A stretch of 64,000 nucleotides of DNA from contig CASHSZ010000033.1 in assembly GCA_949358305.1 (NCBI GenBank), forward strand, positions 95,001-159,000, given 5' to 3'. Within the stretch, counting starts at the first letter, position 1. Every line of letters starts with the position of its first letter. The stretch is from Strigamia acuminata (taxonomy: Eukaryota > Arthropoda > Chilopoda > Geophilomorpha > Linotaeniidae). The notes under the pieces are model-generated. The model was not told where the DNA came from. It did no database searches and was given only the letters and a program-made list of their open reading frames with translations. The position numbers were made by a program, and so were the translations under genes. Positions 33,695-45,569 of the stretch are shown in pieces.

Positions 33695-34560
33695 TAATGG
33701 CGGTTTATGTTTTTACATAAAGATTACATGTACGTATTTATATAAACGTTGCGATTTCGATCGTAACAACAGTCAGTTATTAACCGTATTTGTGCGATCG
33801 AATGGTTATTATTGGCACCAATTAATTTACACTTGGATTAACACTGCAATTTACACTGTTTCTTTTTTTAAAAAACTTGTAAATTGAATGTTTACACTAC
33901 CAGTTGCACTGGTCATTTAGTGCATATGACTTTTCGTGTGCACCTAGTTGTAAATGACAAGTTAAATGACCCAACTTTCGAGTTGAAAAAAAAGTGTGAA
34001 TTCAAGCGGGAAAAGTCCAAATAATAACCATAGTCATTATTGCTGTTGTTCACTAAAAAAAAAACAGGAGATTACAAAAACATAATTATAAAATGTAAAT
34101 TTGTTTGGCGGTTTATGTTTTTATATAAACGTTACTCGTACGATTAGAAAAAATGTGATTAAATGGCAAAATTAATTGGTCCCAATAATAACCATTACTT
34201 GGATTTACACTGAAAATTACACTGGAATTTTTTTTTTAACTCGTAAGTTGGATATTTACACTACCATTCGCACTGGTCATTTAGTGGAAATGACTTTTCG
34301 TGTGCACCTAGTTGTCATTGGCTTTTAGGGTTTATTGCTGTTATTGGAGGGAGAAATTTTATCAATATTTTCTGCTTTTTCTTTTTTCAAAGTAAACTGG
34401 GAGTTTGACTACTGATTTTTGTAGTATTTGAAAAATGGCGGTTTATGTGTTTATATAAACGTTACATGTATGTGTTTATATAAATGTTGCATGCACGTAT
34501 CAATTTTGGCCTTTTTTTTATAAGTGTTGGTGAAAATATAAGTGTGGTTTTTGTTAATTC
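33695..34560. repeat. Three diverged tandem copies of a roughly 400-bp unit
   Basis: Shared landmarks recur: ATGGCGGTTTATGT followed by ATATAAACGTT (33698, 34107, 34436), GGTCATTTAGTG (about 33911, 34278) and ACTTTTCGTGTGCACCTAGT (33929, 34291). Copies are clearly decayed. 34561-34867 holds further related but weaker sequence with no gene. Confidence 0.7.
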
Positions 34561-34867
34561 GTAAGGCCTGGGTAAATTTCAGTGTAAATTCCAGTTTAAA
34601 TAAATTAATCCAAACAATAACCACAGTCAATATTCCTGTTGTTTACTCGGGAAAAAGAAACAGGAGATTACAAAAATATGATTAAAAGAGAAAATTCATT
34701 TAAGTTATTTTTATTATTAATATCCAAGATGGCTGCTAGCAAGACCCGATTTTTAACGAGAAAACTTGTTGAACGGTCATTTAACCAATTTAACGTTTTA
34801 CCAGTTCACACGACGTTTACACGAATTAATTCGTGTGAATGTTGTGTGAAAACGAGTGGAAACACAT

Positions 34868-37010
34868 TTACACTCGGATGAAACTTCTGGCCTTGTCCCG
34901 AATCTGCTGGAGTGTGTAACGCCTCTTTATTTCTGCTAACTCGGGAATTGTGTTTAGTGCTTCTCGTAGTAAGTCTGTGGCCACATTCCCATCACGGCCT
35001 CTAAAACGGTGTAGGTGTTTTCGAATGATTTTTCGATGAGGAGGTGTGAATGATTCGCGTGGACCAATCTTTGGCTGCGGATCTGAAGGTGTGTCCGGTA
35101 CTCTTCGTTGTCTCCTTTGAACCGCTGGCAACGGTGGACGGGGATCATGGAGTGATGCCGCCAACACGCTGGTCCAGTCCATCCCTTCGGGAAAGCCTGG
35201 GATGGTGGCTGTTTGCACAGTTGAGGGACCTGACACAAACAAGCAAATGAGTGAAGGTAGCATCAAGGCGTTGTAATCAGACACATACCAGCCTGACCTG
35301 TTTCCTGAGAGATGCACTGCAGTTGGTCTGTTTCCTGGGGGATGCACTGCAGTTGGCCTGTTGTGGATGCTGGATTCACTGTTGGCACATGAGGCATCTG
35401 ATTGTTTGCTGCAGTTGGCATGGGACTGGTGGTGAGAACTTCTGTGGCATTCTGCACGGAAGGCTGCAACGGCACGTCGCTTTCTCCCCTCTCTTCCAAT
35501 TGGCTGTCGCTTGTATCTGGAAAAAAGGTTGAAGTGTTAATGTTTGTTTGTGTTTGTTGGATGTAATGTCTGCTACCTGAGTCGTTGTCGTCCACTGCAC
35601 CCTCCGTCCCCATTATGTCAGCGATCCTCGTGACAGTCCTCACGGCCTTCTTTGCGGACCCGGCCACACGATAGTGTCGTTCCGCCGTGGCCAAAGTGTG
35701 GCCCATTAATTGGGCTAGGTCCGGCGCTAGGTCGTGGTGGCCCGAGTGCACCTCGGAGACGATTCCCTTGCGCACAATTGTGGCCGTCACGCGCCTAAGG
35801 CCGGCGCGTTGCCATGCGTTGCCCACGCAGCTGGCCGCGGTCGTGCGCGACATCTTCTTGCCCTGTGCTGAAACAAACAGCGGCATTGTTTCGTCTCGAG
35901 CCAGGGACCGTGAGGTGAAACAGGGACGGCGAAAGTTGGTGACGTATGCGGAAATCCGCTTTTCGAGTCGACCAGCCGCCACAACTTCAGCGCCACCTAT
36001 GATGGCAATGTTTTTCACCTCATGGACTGTAATTACAGCCTGTCCGTCTACCTTTTGGCGGCGATTCCACTCGCCCAGAGTCATCTGTGTGGCGTTACCT
36101 TGCCGCGCGCCATTTAACATCAACAGCTCGGACACCAGGACGTCTCTGACGTGCGTGGCCATTTTGCCGTCCCACTCATCCTTTCGCATTCGTGGGCCGT
36201 CGAGCGATCTGTGGATTCCCTTGACGTGCTCCGAAGCAAAAAACTGCCTCATTGTGTCGGGTGTGGGGGCGCGGAGCGAGTCCCGTTGCGCCACCTCTTT
36301 TATGCGCCGATTGGTGTCTTTTTTGATGTTTCTCAACCACACGGAGACCATGTAGTCGAGAGACAAAGCCAAATCCCAGGCCTGGTTTTCTTCCCAGCCC
36401 GACACTTGGGCAAACTTCATAAAATTAAAATAAAGGCGTATCGACGAGACTTGGCTCAGCACGGTCCCTGGCGCATACTTTTTGCGTGAGCGTACGAACC
36501 AGGCCTCGGCCCCTTGAAGCATTGATTTTTTGCCGCACAGGGATCCGATGAGACGCTGCGTCTGCTGGACGTGTTGACGAGTTGTCCGGGCACCCTTGTT
36601 ATGTCCGGCCGGATTGCTCAGCCACTTTTGAAAATTTTCAATGGCCGTGCGATTTTGCCTGTGGTCCAGGAACTTAATCATTTCCGTCGGCAAGTCTGGC
36701 GCTTCATACTGACTGCCGCTTTCACTCATGCTGTCGTCAGTGTCGTTGCAGTCGCTTTGATCCTGTTTTCTGCTCGGGTTTTTGTCTTTGTCTGTTTGTT
36801 TCGGCGCGTTGTCTTCGTTTGATGTGGCATGGGACAAATTTCCTGCTGGGTGTGCAAAACAATTTTTTTTGGGGCCCCATGGTGAGGTTAGTATTAGTAT
36901 AGGTTAGTAACTTGTTTTACCCTGCAGCTGGCCAATCAGTTGTTCGTTTGTTGTGTCTCCTTCTTCTCCACTGGGTGAAGGTCTTGACGGTGAGGAATGA
37001 GAAGCGTATT
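34868..37010 (-). CDS. Tyrosine recombinase (phage-integrase fold) gene, four exons seen, 5' end unknown
   Basis: Minus-strand exons by splice sites and frame: 37010-36921, 36845-35577, 35516-35289, 35229-34868; introns of 75, 60 and 59 nt, all GT..AG with matching phases. No convincing start ATG is seen, so further 5' exons are likely. The large exon has an SAM-like N half and then the catalytic fold: first Arg in LNGARQGN (36103-36105), a Lys in VHEVKN, an Arg in IVRKG, His of LMGHT and the nucleophile Tyr in RHYRV (Tyr codon 35671-35673). The usual HxxR histidine appears replaced. The last exon adds a helical tail (SFTPPHRKIIRKHL). Such enzymes cut and rejoin DNA through a 3'-phosphotyrosine; animal relatives include Crypton transposons and domesticated copies. 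The whole frame is open, so it could be functional. Confidence 0.75.
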
Positions 37011-37119
37011 CTGCCCGGAAAAAAAAACAAATATTTATTTTCCAGGAAAAAACAAACTTTAGACACTCCTCACAGACAGACAGACCAAAAAATAGCACTT
37101 TTTTTTTTTTTTTTCTGTA

Positions 37120-37969
37120 GGCGCGCCATAAGTATAGAATAATCAGTTTTTTAAAAATATTTCTTTTTGCGCTTCATCTGGAATGAAACCAATTTTTTAA
37201 TATATGTATTTAGGCTTTAGTATTCATTTCAAATTAACAGTTTTGTGGGGAAATAAATTTGACAGTGATTTTACACAAAAATGGGGCTGACATAAATATA
37301 GAATATTTTAGGTTTGATGCAAAAAAGATGGATAAAATTAATATCACAAAACATGCCTTTGTCTGATTAGTGACTTAAAATAATGAATATTTGCATTTCG
37401 GACTGTTTGTTTATGTTAAGAAATGGTTTAGTTGGGCCTTAAAAATTCATTTTTGACCGTTTGCACTTTAAAACATGGTTTTTTACGCTCAGAAATGTAA
37501 GGTTTGTAAGAAAATAAAATTAGCAGTGTTTTTACATAAGTATAGAATATTTTAGGTTAGGTGAAAAATGAAAAATGAATGAAATTAATATCACATAACA
37601 TGCCTTTGTCTGATTAGTGTCTTCAATTGCCATATTTCAGCGATTTCTACAATGGTTACAAGTTTTGCACAAGGGATTGCTTCAAAACAAAATGGCCGAA
37701 AATTGATGGCATAATCAAACAAAGGCATGTTGTGTGATATTAATTTTATCCTTTTTTTGCATCAAACCTAAAATATTCTATGCTTAAGTCACCCCCATTT
37801 TTATGTTAAATAAGTACCAAATTTTTTTTTCTCCAAAACTTCTAATCCCATTTATTGAAAATGAATTCTAATGTCAAAATACATTTATTTAAAAAATGGT
37901 TGGATTCCAGAAGAAACGCCAAAAGAAATAATTCCCCAAAACTAATTATTCTATACTTCTGCGTGCACC
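37120..37969. mobile_element. Foldback MITE, 850 bp
   Basis: The left end GGCGCGCCATAAGTATAGAA and right end (reverse complement GGTGCACGCAGAAGTATAGA) form imperfect terminal inverted repeats. Inside, a 100-bp subterminal motif (TAGAATATTTTAGGTTTGATG..ATATCACAAAACATGCCTTTG) occurs at 37290-37365, again at 37540-37625, and inverted at 37708-37806. No coding frame. A target duplication is not clear. It sits 110 bp upstream of the recombinase exon. Confidence 0.7.
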
Positions 37970-38149
37970 TTACTTATTTGAAAAACATTTATTCATTCTT
38001 TCATGTAGTTGACACCAGGTTGGAGAAAGAAAACACTAATTCTGTCCTGACACATAAGCAGGGTATTGTGATATGGACACATGTTTGTTTGGTTCCAAAC
38101 TCCCTTGTCTATTGTTGGCGGCTAATACACATTTCAGCCCTTTTCTTAA

Positions 38150-38450
38150 TTAATTAATACTCCCATTTCTTTTTTTTCGACCTGGTAGCTTTTTGCTGCT
38201 GTTTTTGTCTTTGTCTGTTTGTTTTGTCACAGTGTTTTCATTTGATGTGGCGTCGGACAGATTTTCGTTTCCTGCTGGGTAAACAAAACAATTTTTTTGG
38301 GCCCCTGTGGTGAGGTTATTCGGCTGAATACATAATAAAGGGAAGAAAAAAAAATATTCATTTTCCAAGAAGAAACACACCCAAAACACTCTCCACACAG
38401 AGAACCGCCGAAGCAGACAGACAGATAGCACTTTCTTTTTCTTTTTTGTC
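38150..38450 (-). pseudogene. Duplicated, decayed 5' exon of the recombinase gene
   Basis: Minus-strand reading NLSDATSNENTVTKQTDKDK matches NLSHATSNEDNAPKQTDKDK at the start of the recombinase's main exon, and flanking sequence also corresponds (GGGCCCC with an A-run and TTGTTTTG; CAGACAGACAG with AGCACTTT). The copy then reads into unrelated residues and stops. 37970-38160 and 38500-38720 are also a diverged direct repeat (GTTGACACCAG..AGAAAGAAAACACTAATT). Confidence 0.7.
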
Positions 38451-40027
38451 CACACAAAAATTAAACCAACAGATTTAATGTTTACTTATTTGCAAAACAT
38501 TTAAAAGATCCTAGTCGTGGTGTCATTCTTCCATGTAGTTGACACCAGAGAGAAAGAAAACACTAATTTTGTTCTGACAGATAGGCAGCTGTTTGGGTAT
38601 TGCTGCAGGCTTAGGTGTGAACACATATTTGTTAGGTTTGGTGGGAAACACATACAACCAACCATGCCTTTTACTATTTGCTGGGGGAATAATTAATTAA
38701 TACTTCCATTTAAATTTTTTCTTGTACTTGGTCACTTTTTTTTAATATCAAATTTATCCTTTCCGTTTCCACTTTTAAAATGGCTGTGAAATGTACTAAT
38801 TTTTTACCCTGTTTGTTGGTATGAAATATGTGAAAGGAAAATACATTTACGAGTGAAAACAGGTGCTGTTTAACCACTTAATGCTGATCCATTTTTTTTT
38901 TTTTTTTTTGGACACAAAAATTGCACCAACAGATTTGAAAAACATTTAAAGGACCCTGGTCGTGCTGGTTCACACCGCAGCTTGCTACTAATTATTGACA
39001 CTGATTTCACTCATTTATCTGTTCCTACACAGCTTGTCTTACCTTTTAGGTGTGTTTCCACATAAGCAGCCATGAGAAGGTCTATGGTGTTGGGTAGTTG
39101 GTGTTTGGTGTTCATCTGAGGGTTTATTAGCTCTAGTGACTAGTGCTAGCAGCTCATTGGCAGCTAGGATTTATTGCTCTTCTCCCTCTTTTCTTGCTTA
39201 GGAGTGTTGTTTTGACATATGATTGTTTGGTAGGAAAGGCTATTTTGGGAATGTGAAATATTGGAGGGTTTTTTTTTTATTTTTTTATATTTTCTGTCTT
39301 TTCTTCTAATTAAAGTTCAGGTGTTTTTAAACCTCTACGTTATGTTTGGGGGTTCAGATATTTTCTTTTCTTTTTGCATTACAGAGAGAAGTGCCATCTA
39401 GTAACAAAAATACATCCAACCTGTAACAGAGCCATCTGACTGTTAAATGTACACTCAAGATAAAATACTTTTTTTACATTTCAAATATTTCTTCTTTTCT
39501 TCTCAGTTTGGTGGTGTGGGAGGAGGTAAAAAAGAGTTTATCCCGGCTTCTCATGACCCGAAATAAAGTTAATAAGGCAATTAAACTGGTGCGGGATACC
39601 GACATGCGCCTGCCATGTTTTAATAACTGAACATAAGCGAAATGAAACATGTTTCGAGGCTGAATTGCACTCGAATATAACCATAGGATAAATCAATGGT
39701 TTATTACCTTGATTTATCCTTTACAAAAGAAAAAAGCACCGGCAAATATAATTGATAGCATAATGGAAAATGTAAAACAACACAAGCTCTTTCGAGCAGA
39801 CGACACGTGCTAATATGAATAAACGATACAAGCAAGTGGATAACATTCACAATCAGTTGATCACAATATCGGTCTATTAAACATTAGCACGCTTTTCGCA
39901 CATATCCTGAAGTGTGCAATAAATAAATCACGCGAACGATATGACGACAAACAATCAAACACTTCAAACTTGACTCAAACCCAAAAGGTGATATGGCACG
40001 TTCGGCTGTCGGTAATCCTCCGTCTTA
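38451..40027. other. Spacer without recognised gene
   Basis: 38451-39000 contains the diverged direct repeat noted above. 39000-40027 has AT-rich DNA and no convincing exon on either strand. Confidence 0.45.
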
Positions 40028-40717
40028 TCAAAATACGCCCTCTGAGCTGGATGTCGGTGAGGCCGGTGGTGGAGATGATGCCAACGGGAATTGCTCGTCC
40101 AGCTCAGCGAGCCGGGCATCCCACCACTCCACCAGCGGAATGGATGGAGATGAAAATGGTGGCTGAAAAACCAGCGCTTCCAGATCAGGAGATAAAAGAG
40201 GCGACGAGCCAAGGGGCGACGGCGACGAGCCAAGGGACGACGGCGACAAGCCTTCCTTATCCCCCTCCAGGATGTGGAGGATTTCCTCCTCGTGGTACAT
40301 ATCATCCTGAAATTTCGTTTACAGATATTGAATAGGAATGCCTGTGTTTAATCCAAACACACTTTTCCACCCACCTCTTCCTCATCTTCTTCGTCCTTCT
40401 TCCGAAGTTTGAAGTATAATTCTTTCTGTTTTTGAAAAAAGAAATGCATGTTCTTGTAGAGAAGTTGTGGAGAACTTGTGGAAAATTAGTACCACTGGTT
40501 TGTCCTTTTGTCTTTCTTGCTCCTCCTTTTGGACAAATTCTTCTGCCTTTTCTTGTTCTTCCTCTTGGTCCAATTCAGCTACCTCTTCCCTGTAATGTCT
40601 TTTCTCTGGTTTCAGCAGAATGAAGGCGAATTCCTGTAAGGTTTGGTGCAATCTCTGGCGTCCCTTTATGTTACTGTTCAGCTGCACTGTACTGAACTCA
40701 ACAGTGTATTTTGGTTT
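40028..40717 (-). CDS. Spliced gene fragment, Glu-rich and Ser/Pro-rich protein, three exons
   Basis: Minus-strand exons 40717-40493, 40425-40375 and 40306-40028; introns 67 and 68 nt, all junctions in phase 0. Readings: KPKYTVEFSTVQLNSNIKGR and a Glu/Gln-rich coiled-coil stretch (EEVAELDQEEEQEKAEEF), then KELYFKLRKKDEEDEEE, then DDMYHEEEILHILEGDKEGL with repeated SSLGSSPSPLGSS and a stop. 184 codons seen; the 5' end is missing or upstream. The layout of a charged helical segment before a variable tail recalls Myb/SANT-like transposon accessory proteins, but I do not recognise the family. Frame conservation over three short introns argues it is or was real. Confidence 0.5.
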
Positions 40718-41354
40718 CTGTAATTATATTCACATTTTATTTCAAACAAAGTTTTATGAAAATTCCAGCACTTACAAATTTAAATTTTATCTGTAGTTAC
40801 ATGACATCACTTCACAACCTATCACATCACTTCCTGTTATATTTTTAATTTTTGTACTACACACTCATAAAACATAAATACAAAAATTTTGAATTTCAAT
40901 TTCTGAAGACCTTTCATGAAAACAGGTAGCTCACCTGTGTACATGTTTTTAAGTAGTTACACAATTCTTATTCAAACCATAAAATTTGGTGTTTTCCTAA
41001 CTAAGATTGATAACAAATATTATTTAGATGCTTTATTAATTAATTTCTTCTTTCTTGTCCAATCACTTCATCTTGGAATTGATGCTGGAAATGACCTCTG
41101 GTGCCAGTTGGTCATACTTTTTTAAATTTTCTACCTCACTTCTGCCAGCAAGGCATAGAAATTTTAAATCCAACTGCAAATAATAACATCCCAACAATGC
41201 GTACTTCTTTCTATCACTTGGAGAGTATTATATGCTACATTTTGGAATTGATTACATATCAGGTGATCAATGATGTAAAATAGAGTTAAAATTCTCACAC
41301 TCAAAATTTAAACTTAAAACACACTTAAACTAAAATTGTAAAAACACAAATATT
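40718..41354. other. AT-rich intergenic or intronic stretch
   Basis: Lies between the two minus-strand gene fragments. Could be an intron if both belong to one locus, but the upstream fragment ends in a stop. Nothing else seen. Confidence 0.4.
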
Positions 41355-41624
41355 TTAATTTTTGGATGCAGCTAGTAATGTTGGCACAGCAACCTTTTTG
41401 GCAACTTCCTCCTCTTCCATCTTCTTCTCCTCCTCCTTCTGTTGCTTTCTTAAATTTTTGTAATATGTCATGAGCGGCATCTTCTTGGAAAGTTGAAACA
41501 GTGTTGTTGTGTTTATTGTCTGTGTTTTTGTTTGTTACATGAGGGAATAATAGTTGGCCAAATCGTTTTGTTTGTTTTCCAAATTGCAATACCATATCCA
41601 CAGACATATTTATGGCACCTAATG
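41355..41624 (-). CDS. Small spliced gene 3' end, lysine/glutamate-rich tail
   Basis: Minus-strand exon 41624-41539 (acceptor AAAATGCAG; reads ALGAINMSVDMVLQFGKQTK, then RFGQLLFPH) joins in phase 0 over a 55-nt intron to 41483-41355 (KMPLMTYYKNLRKQQKEEEK, then VAKKVAVPTLLAASKN and a stop). The acceptor of the second exon (TTTCCAAG) is weak. Family not recognised. Intron size matches the neighbouring genes. Confidence 0.4.
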
Positions 41625-41963
41625 CTGCATTTTATGGGCATTTTTTTTGGGGGGGGGCGGGACTAAACTTATCTTTGTGTCTTTCCCTGAAGAGCACCCA
41701 TTTTTGGAATTTGCCAAACAGATCTAATGCCTGTCTGCTGTGTCTATTTTGGCTTGCACGTAAGAAACTGTTCTAATGACTGTTCATTGTAACTGTTTCT
41801 CTCCACAGGTGATGGCCAGCAACCATTAGTTCTGTTAGCAAATGGTGGTGTGATTCATTAGATCACCAAAGAAATGTTAGCAAAGAAGAACAGTACTGTG
41901 GATCTGTTGTTAGGACCGGATCTAAAATGGCCAATTATTTGTTAGCTCCAAAGTTAGCATTAG
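41625..41963. other. Spacer before telomeric repeat
   Basis: Includes a G-run near 41640-41660 and a TTTCTCTCCACAG acceptor-like site at about 41808. No gene assigned. Confidence 0.4.
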
Positions 41964-42018
41964 TTAGGTTAGGTTAGGTTAGGTTAGGTTAGGTTAGGTT
42001 AGGTTAGGTTAGGTTAGG
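41964..42018 (+). repeat. Interstitial TTAGG telomeric repeat, 11 copies
   Basis: Perfect TTAGG array followed by TGCAAAAACA, the same TTAGGTGCAAA junction as at 19424, and same orientation. It marks the left edge of block Y copy 1. Confidence 0.95.
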
Positions 42019-42502
42019 TGCAAAAACATTTTTTTTTGTTTTTTGGCGCTTTTTTCGATCAAGGAATACATTTTTGGGTGCCAAAGTGCTCTTTCGGGAA
42101 GGGAAGGGCTTTTTTTCCCTCATTGAAAAAGGCACAAACAGTTTAACTTGCTGGGAAATCCATTTGTGCGAGCAAAAGGTGCACAGTTTGCACCGTTGCC
42201 CAGATATAAGTGAAAACGGCTTATATCTGGACAACAGTGTGAATTCAGCCAAATTCGGCTGCCAAAAAGGATTCCTGGGCCCATTTTCGACTGGTTCGAC
42301 TCTCAGGGCCCAGTGGTCATTTGTGTGCTAATGTTTTTACAAAAATTCAAGTGTAATTTATTCCAGTGAAATCAGGTGTTAAATAACAACTTAATGCCAC
42401 TTCAAAGTGCCCTTCGAATGATTTCAATCAAAGAAAAAATTTTATTTCACATATTTTTTTCTTCCTTTGGCAGAAAACACAAAAAAGCTGCTTTTGTCGT
42501 CG

Positions 42503-42517
42503 CCAGCAGATGGCGCT
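42503..42517 (+). promoter_or_regulatory. CTCF-like motif in block Y
   Basis: CCAGCAGATGGCGCT fits the general CTCF core consensus (CCASYAGRKGGCRSY) at every position; the copy in Y2 is at 53484-53498. Related AGATGG motifs are at about 43507 and 44385. Binding is not shown and chance matches occur. Confidence 0.3.
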
Positions 42518-44504
42518 CATTAAAACAGTGCCGTCTAGTGCCAGAGCTGTTTTAATTAGTACCATGGGCGCCTATAGATTGGTCGGGCCACTACGGCCAT
42601 TGGAATGTGTTTAAAAAAAAACGGTTTAAGCCGTTCTGGGTTAAATTTGGCACTCTTTCCACTAGCGCAAACAGCTAAAGTGCCGGATGAACACTTTGCT
42701 CTTTTTGACTGGAAAATTAAGGGTTTTGTGGCCCAAAATTTTGGAAAAAGGATTTGGATGGAAAAAAAGAAAACTAGAGACAATTTCACCCCTGGAACCT
42801 TTTTTGCAGCGATGAGCATTTGACTGGTGACCGGCTACACTGGAGACAAATTCACTACTGGAAAATCTGGATTAGTTGCGCAACAAAACGCTCACTTCTG
42901 TTTTTTTTCCGCAAATTCAAGTCCATTTTTCATCAACTGGGTGGAAATTTGGGGCAAAAATGCATTTATTTATTATTATTTATTTATTTATTTATTTATT
43001 TATTCACCAGGGGTAAATGGCGATTTATGTCTCAAAACGGAATTTTGGTTTCAGATTTTACGCTGAAATAGCCGGGGTCTAGAAATTATCGTGTAATTTG
43101 TTGGAAAAAAGCTGGTTTTCTGTTTTAAAAAGCTTGGAGTCATCACCAAAAGTGTTTATCTGACGGCAGGATGGCAGCCAATGTCGAAAACGGCAAACCA
43201 CCCCGTTTGGATAATTGGTCTACTTTCCAATTACAACGATGAGGGGGGTGGACTTCAATGTCTGCATTAGGGCCATTGGCCTCCAAGGGACTTAAAATCT
43301 CAGGGCCCAGTGGTCATTTGTGTGCTAATGTTTTTTTTATTGTAGAAATTTGATTTACAATTAGGGGTTTCAAAAAAGATACGCTGGCGCCTTCCAGCAC
43401 TGCAGAATATATTTATTTTGAACCAAAAGCCGAATTGGGCTTTAATTTGCTTATTTCCGGGGGAAAGTTTTGGTGCATAAATATAGCTAGTTCTGTCACT
43501 GCCGCCAGATGGCAGCTCCGTTAGCGGCAGAGCTCTGTCTTCGCCGCTTTGCAGACAACAATGTATCATATTGTATCGTGTACCTGGGTTTTGGTGTCTG
43601 GCTTTTGTGAAAGCTTGGAGCTTGGCAGGATGGCAGCCATTGTCGGCCATGGCATATTACCCCGTTTTGGGTTGTTTTGTCTTTTGGGAAAAATGAATTA
43701 ACAAACCAATAGCAGTTGATTTATTTATTTATTTATTGTTTTTTTTAATCAATTACTTTGTTTTCTTAGTCTAATATGGAAATGCAAAATGAAATTCATT
43801 TTATGTGCAGACAATATGCACAAAAAATTTCATTTTTGGCGAAATACAAATATGCGAAATAAAAAAATTTATTCAAGTGAAATCAGGTGTTAAATAACAA
43901 CTTAATGCCATTTCAAAGTGTTCTGGATGTAAATTAATTGTAATTCGTCACCACAATTCAATTTTTCTGTTTTTTTCATTGTTTATTTGTGTTTTTCTTA
44001 AAACTTTTTCCAGACACTAATTTAGTGACTTCGCCTGGTGTCTGTTTTGGGCGGAATCCTCAGTTCATCGAACGCAAGAATACGTACACAATATGTGTCT
44101 TAAAAAAAAGAAAAAAATTGATACGTTTTTTCCGGGTAAATGGCGGTTCACGCATTTGTTTACCGTTTTTGGCCAAACATGCAATTTAAGCCAATTACGG
44201 CTTTTTATTCAATATAAATATATTCTATGCATTTATGCATTTATCCGGGGTCTACTGCATTTCCATGTTTACTTGTTTCACACCTGATTTCACGCAAAGA
44301 AATTTTTTTATTTCACATATTTTTTTCTTTCTTTGGCAGAAAACAAAAAAAAAGCTGGTTTGGACGGTGACAACAGATGGTGCTGATTGAAACAGCGCCG
44401 TTTAGTGACGGAGTTGTTTAAATTCCACTTTTGATTCCACTTTGGAATCAACAATAAGTTGTTCATACTAAGCCTTGTTTTTTTCCGGCTGATATATTAT
44501 ATCA

Positions 44505-45115
44505 CAGCAGACACCCTGCACAAGCACCTTCAAATTTGGTTTCTGCAGACAAGCAAGTGGTGTTTTTTCCTAGGGGACGCTGGAACAGAGCTCATTCCAG
44601 TGTCCTCGACTGTGCTTGCGTGCACGCCCGCCGAAATCGAATTTGCAGGTGCCTGTGTTTAAGCCTAATCGGTATTGTGTGCGGGCGTGGGTCGGATCGA
44701 GTTTTTTTCCCTGTTTTTCAGGTGGATTTATATCTGTAATTTTTCGCAGAAGTAGTTTGTTTCCTACTGACTTAATGTTATTCATGATTATGCCAGCAGA
44801 AAAAACAATTTGGACAGGTAATGTTGTTTGCATGCCATTTTATAGTTGGTTGTTTTTTTTTTTTTTTTTTTAATATGTGAATAATGATTTGTTCGTTCAG
44901 TTTCTTCTTTGTTCTCAGCTGTGAACAGCCGTTGTGGTCAAAGTGAGAGGAGCACGCGTTTCGCCGTTGTTGTGCCGACTGTGGGAATTAATCTGGATCC
45001 GCCAAGTTCGCTCTTTGCCCCTGCGAGGTGATTGTTTCACATTTCCTCCTCCATGCACAGTGATGGCCTGGCTGTGTATTGTCGGCAGAAGTGTGTAACA
45101 ATTTCCGTGCAGGGG
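44505..45115 (+). pseudogene. Decayed exon pieces, partly ELP1-related
   Basis: 44505-44565 (CACCCTGCACAAGCACCTTC..) is a diverged copy of the ELP1 fragment end at 23948. 44930-45115 (CACGCGTTTCGCC...GTCGGCAGAAGTGTG...GGGGAAGTGGCGGTGTT) is a diverged copy of segments at 23285-23400 and 58525-58690. Frames are broken; the second segment's protein is not recognised. Confidence 0.4.
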
Positions 45116-45569
45116 AAGTGGCGGTGTTTCCCGACGATTTGGGCGATTTTTACTCATTTGCGACTTTTTTAAGGAGGCGGGGGGGGCTTCCCTGCCTGTC
45201 GCGAATCTGTTTGTCAACTCCAAATAGCTGCTGAATCAATTCATTTCATTATTTAATTTTATTTTCTAGCCTTTTTTCCCAGCTAGAAATTTAGGGTTTT
45301 TATTAAATTTACCTGTCCCGACTCGAAGTATTACCTGGAGATATTGTGCATGTCGGCAGGAGTGCGCGCCAACTGAAACGTGTTTGTTTCTTCTCGACCA
45401 AGTGCCCGTTTGACAATCGTTTGAACAAAATAGGTAGCACGAAGTGTTTTCTGAATTAATACAAACCAAACATTGCGCACTTATTCCATCGTGTCTGTTT
45501 CAACAAACAGTGTTGAAGATGTCTCCGGATTGGCGTTTTTTCCCAATTTAAAATACGTAGAACGAATGT

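Noticed and set aside
35687-36489. Plus-strand frames opposite the recombinase
   Set aside because: Shadows of the recombinase exon, which has catalytic motifs and phased introns.
39970-40335. 121-codon plus-strand frame
   Set aside because: Antisense to the spliced minus-strand exon 40306-40028, which fits in phase with two further exons.
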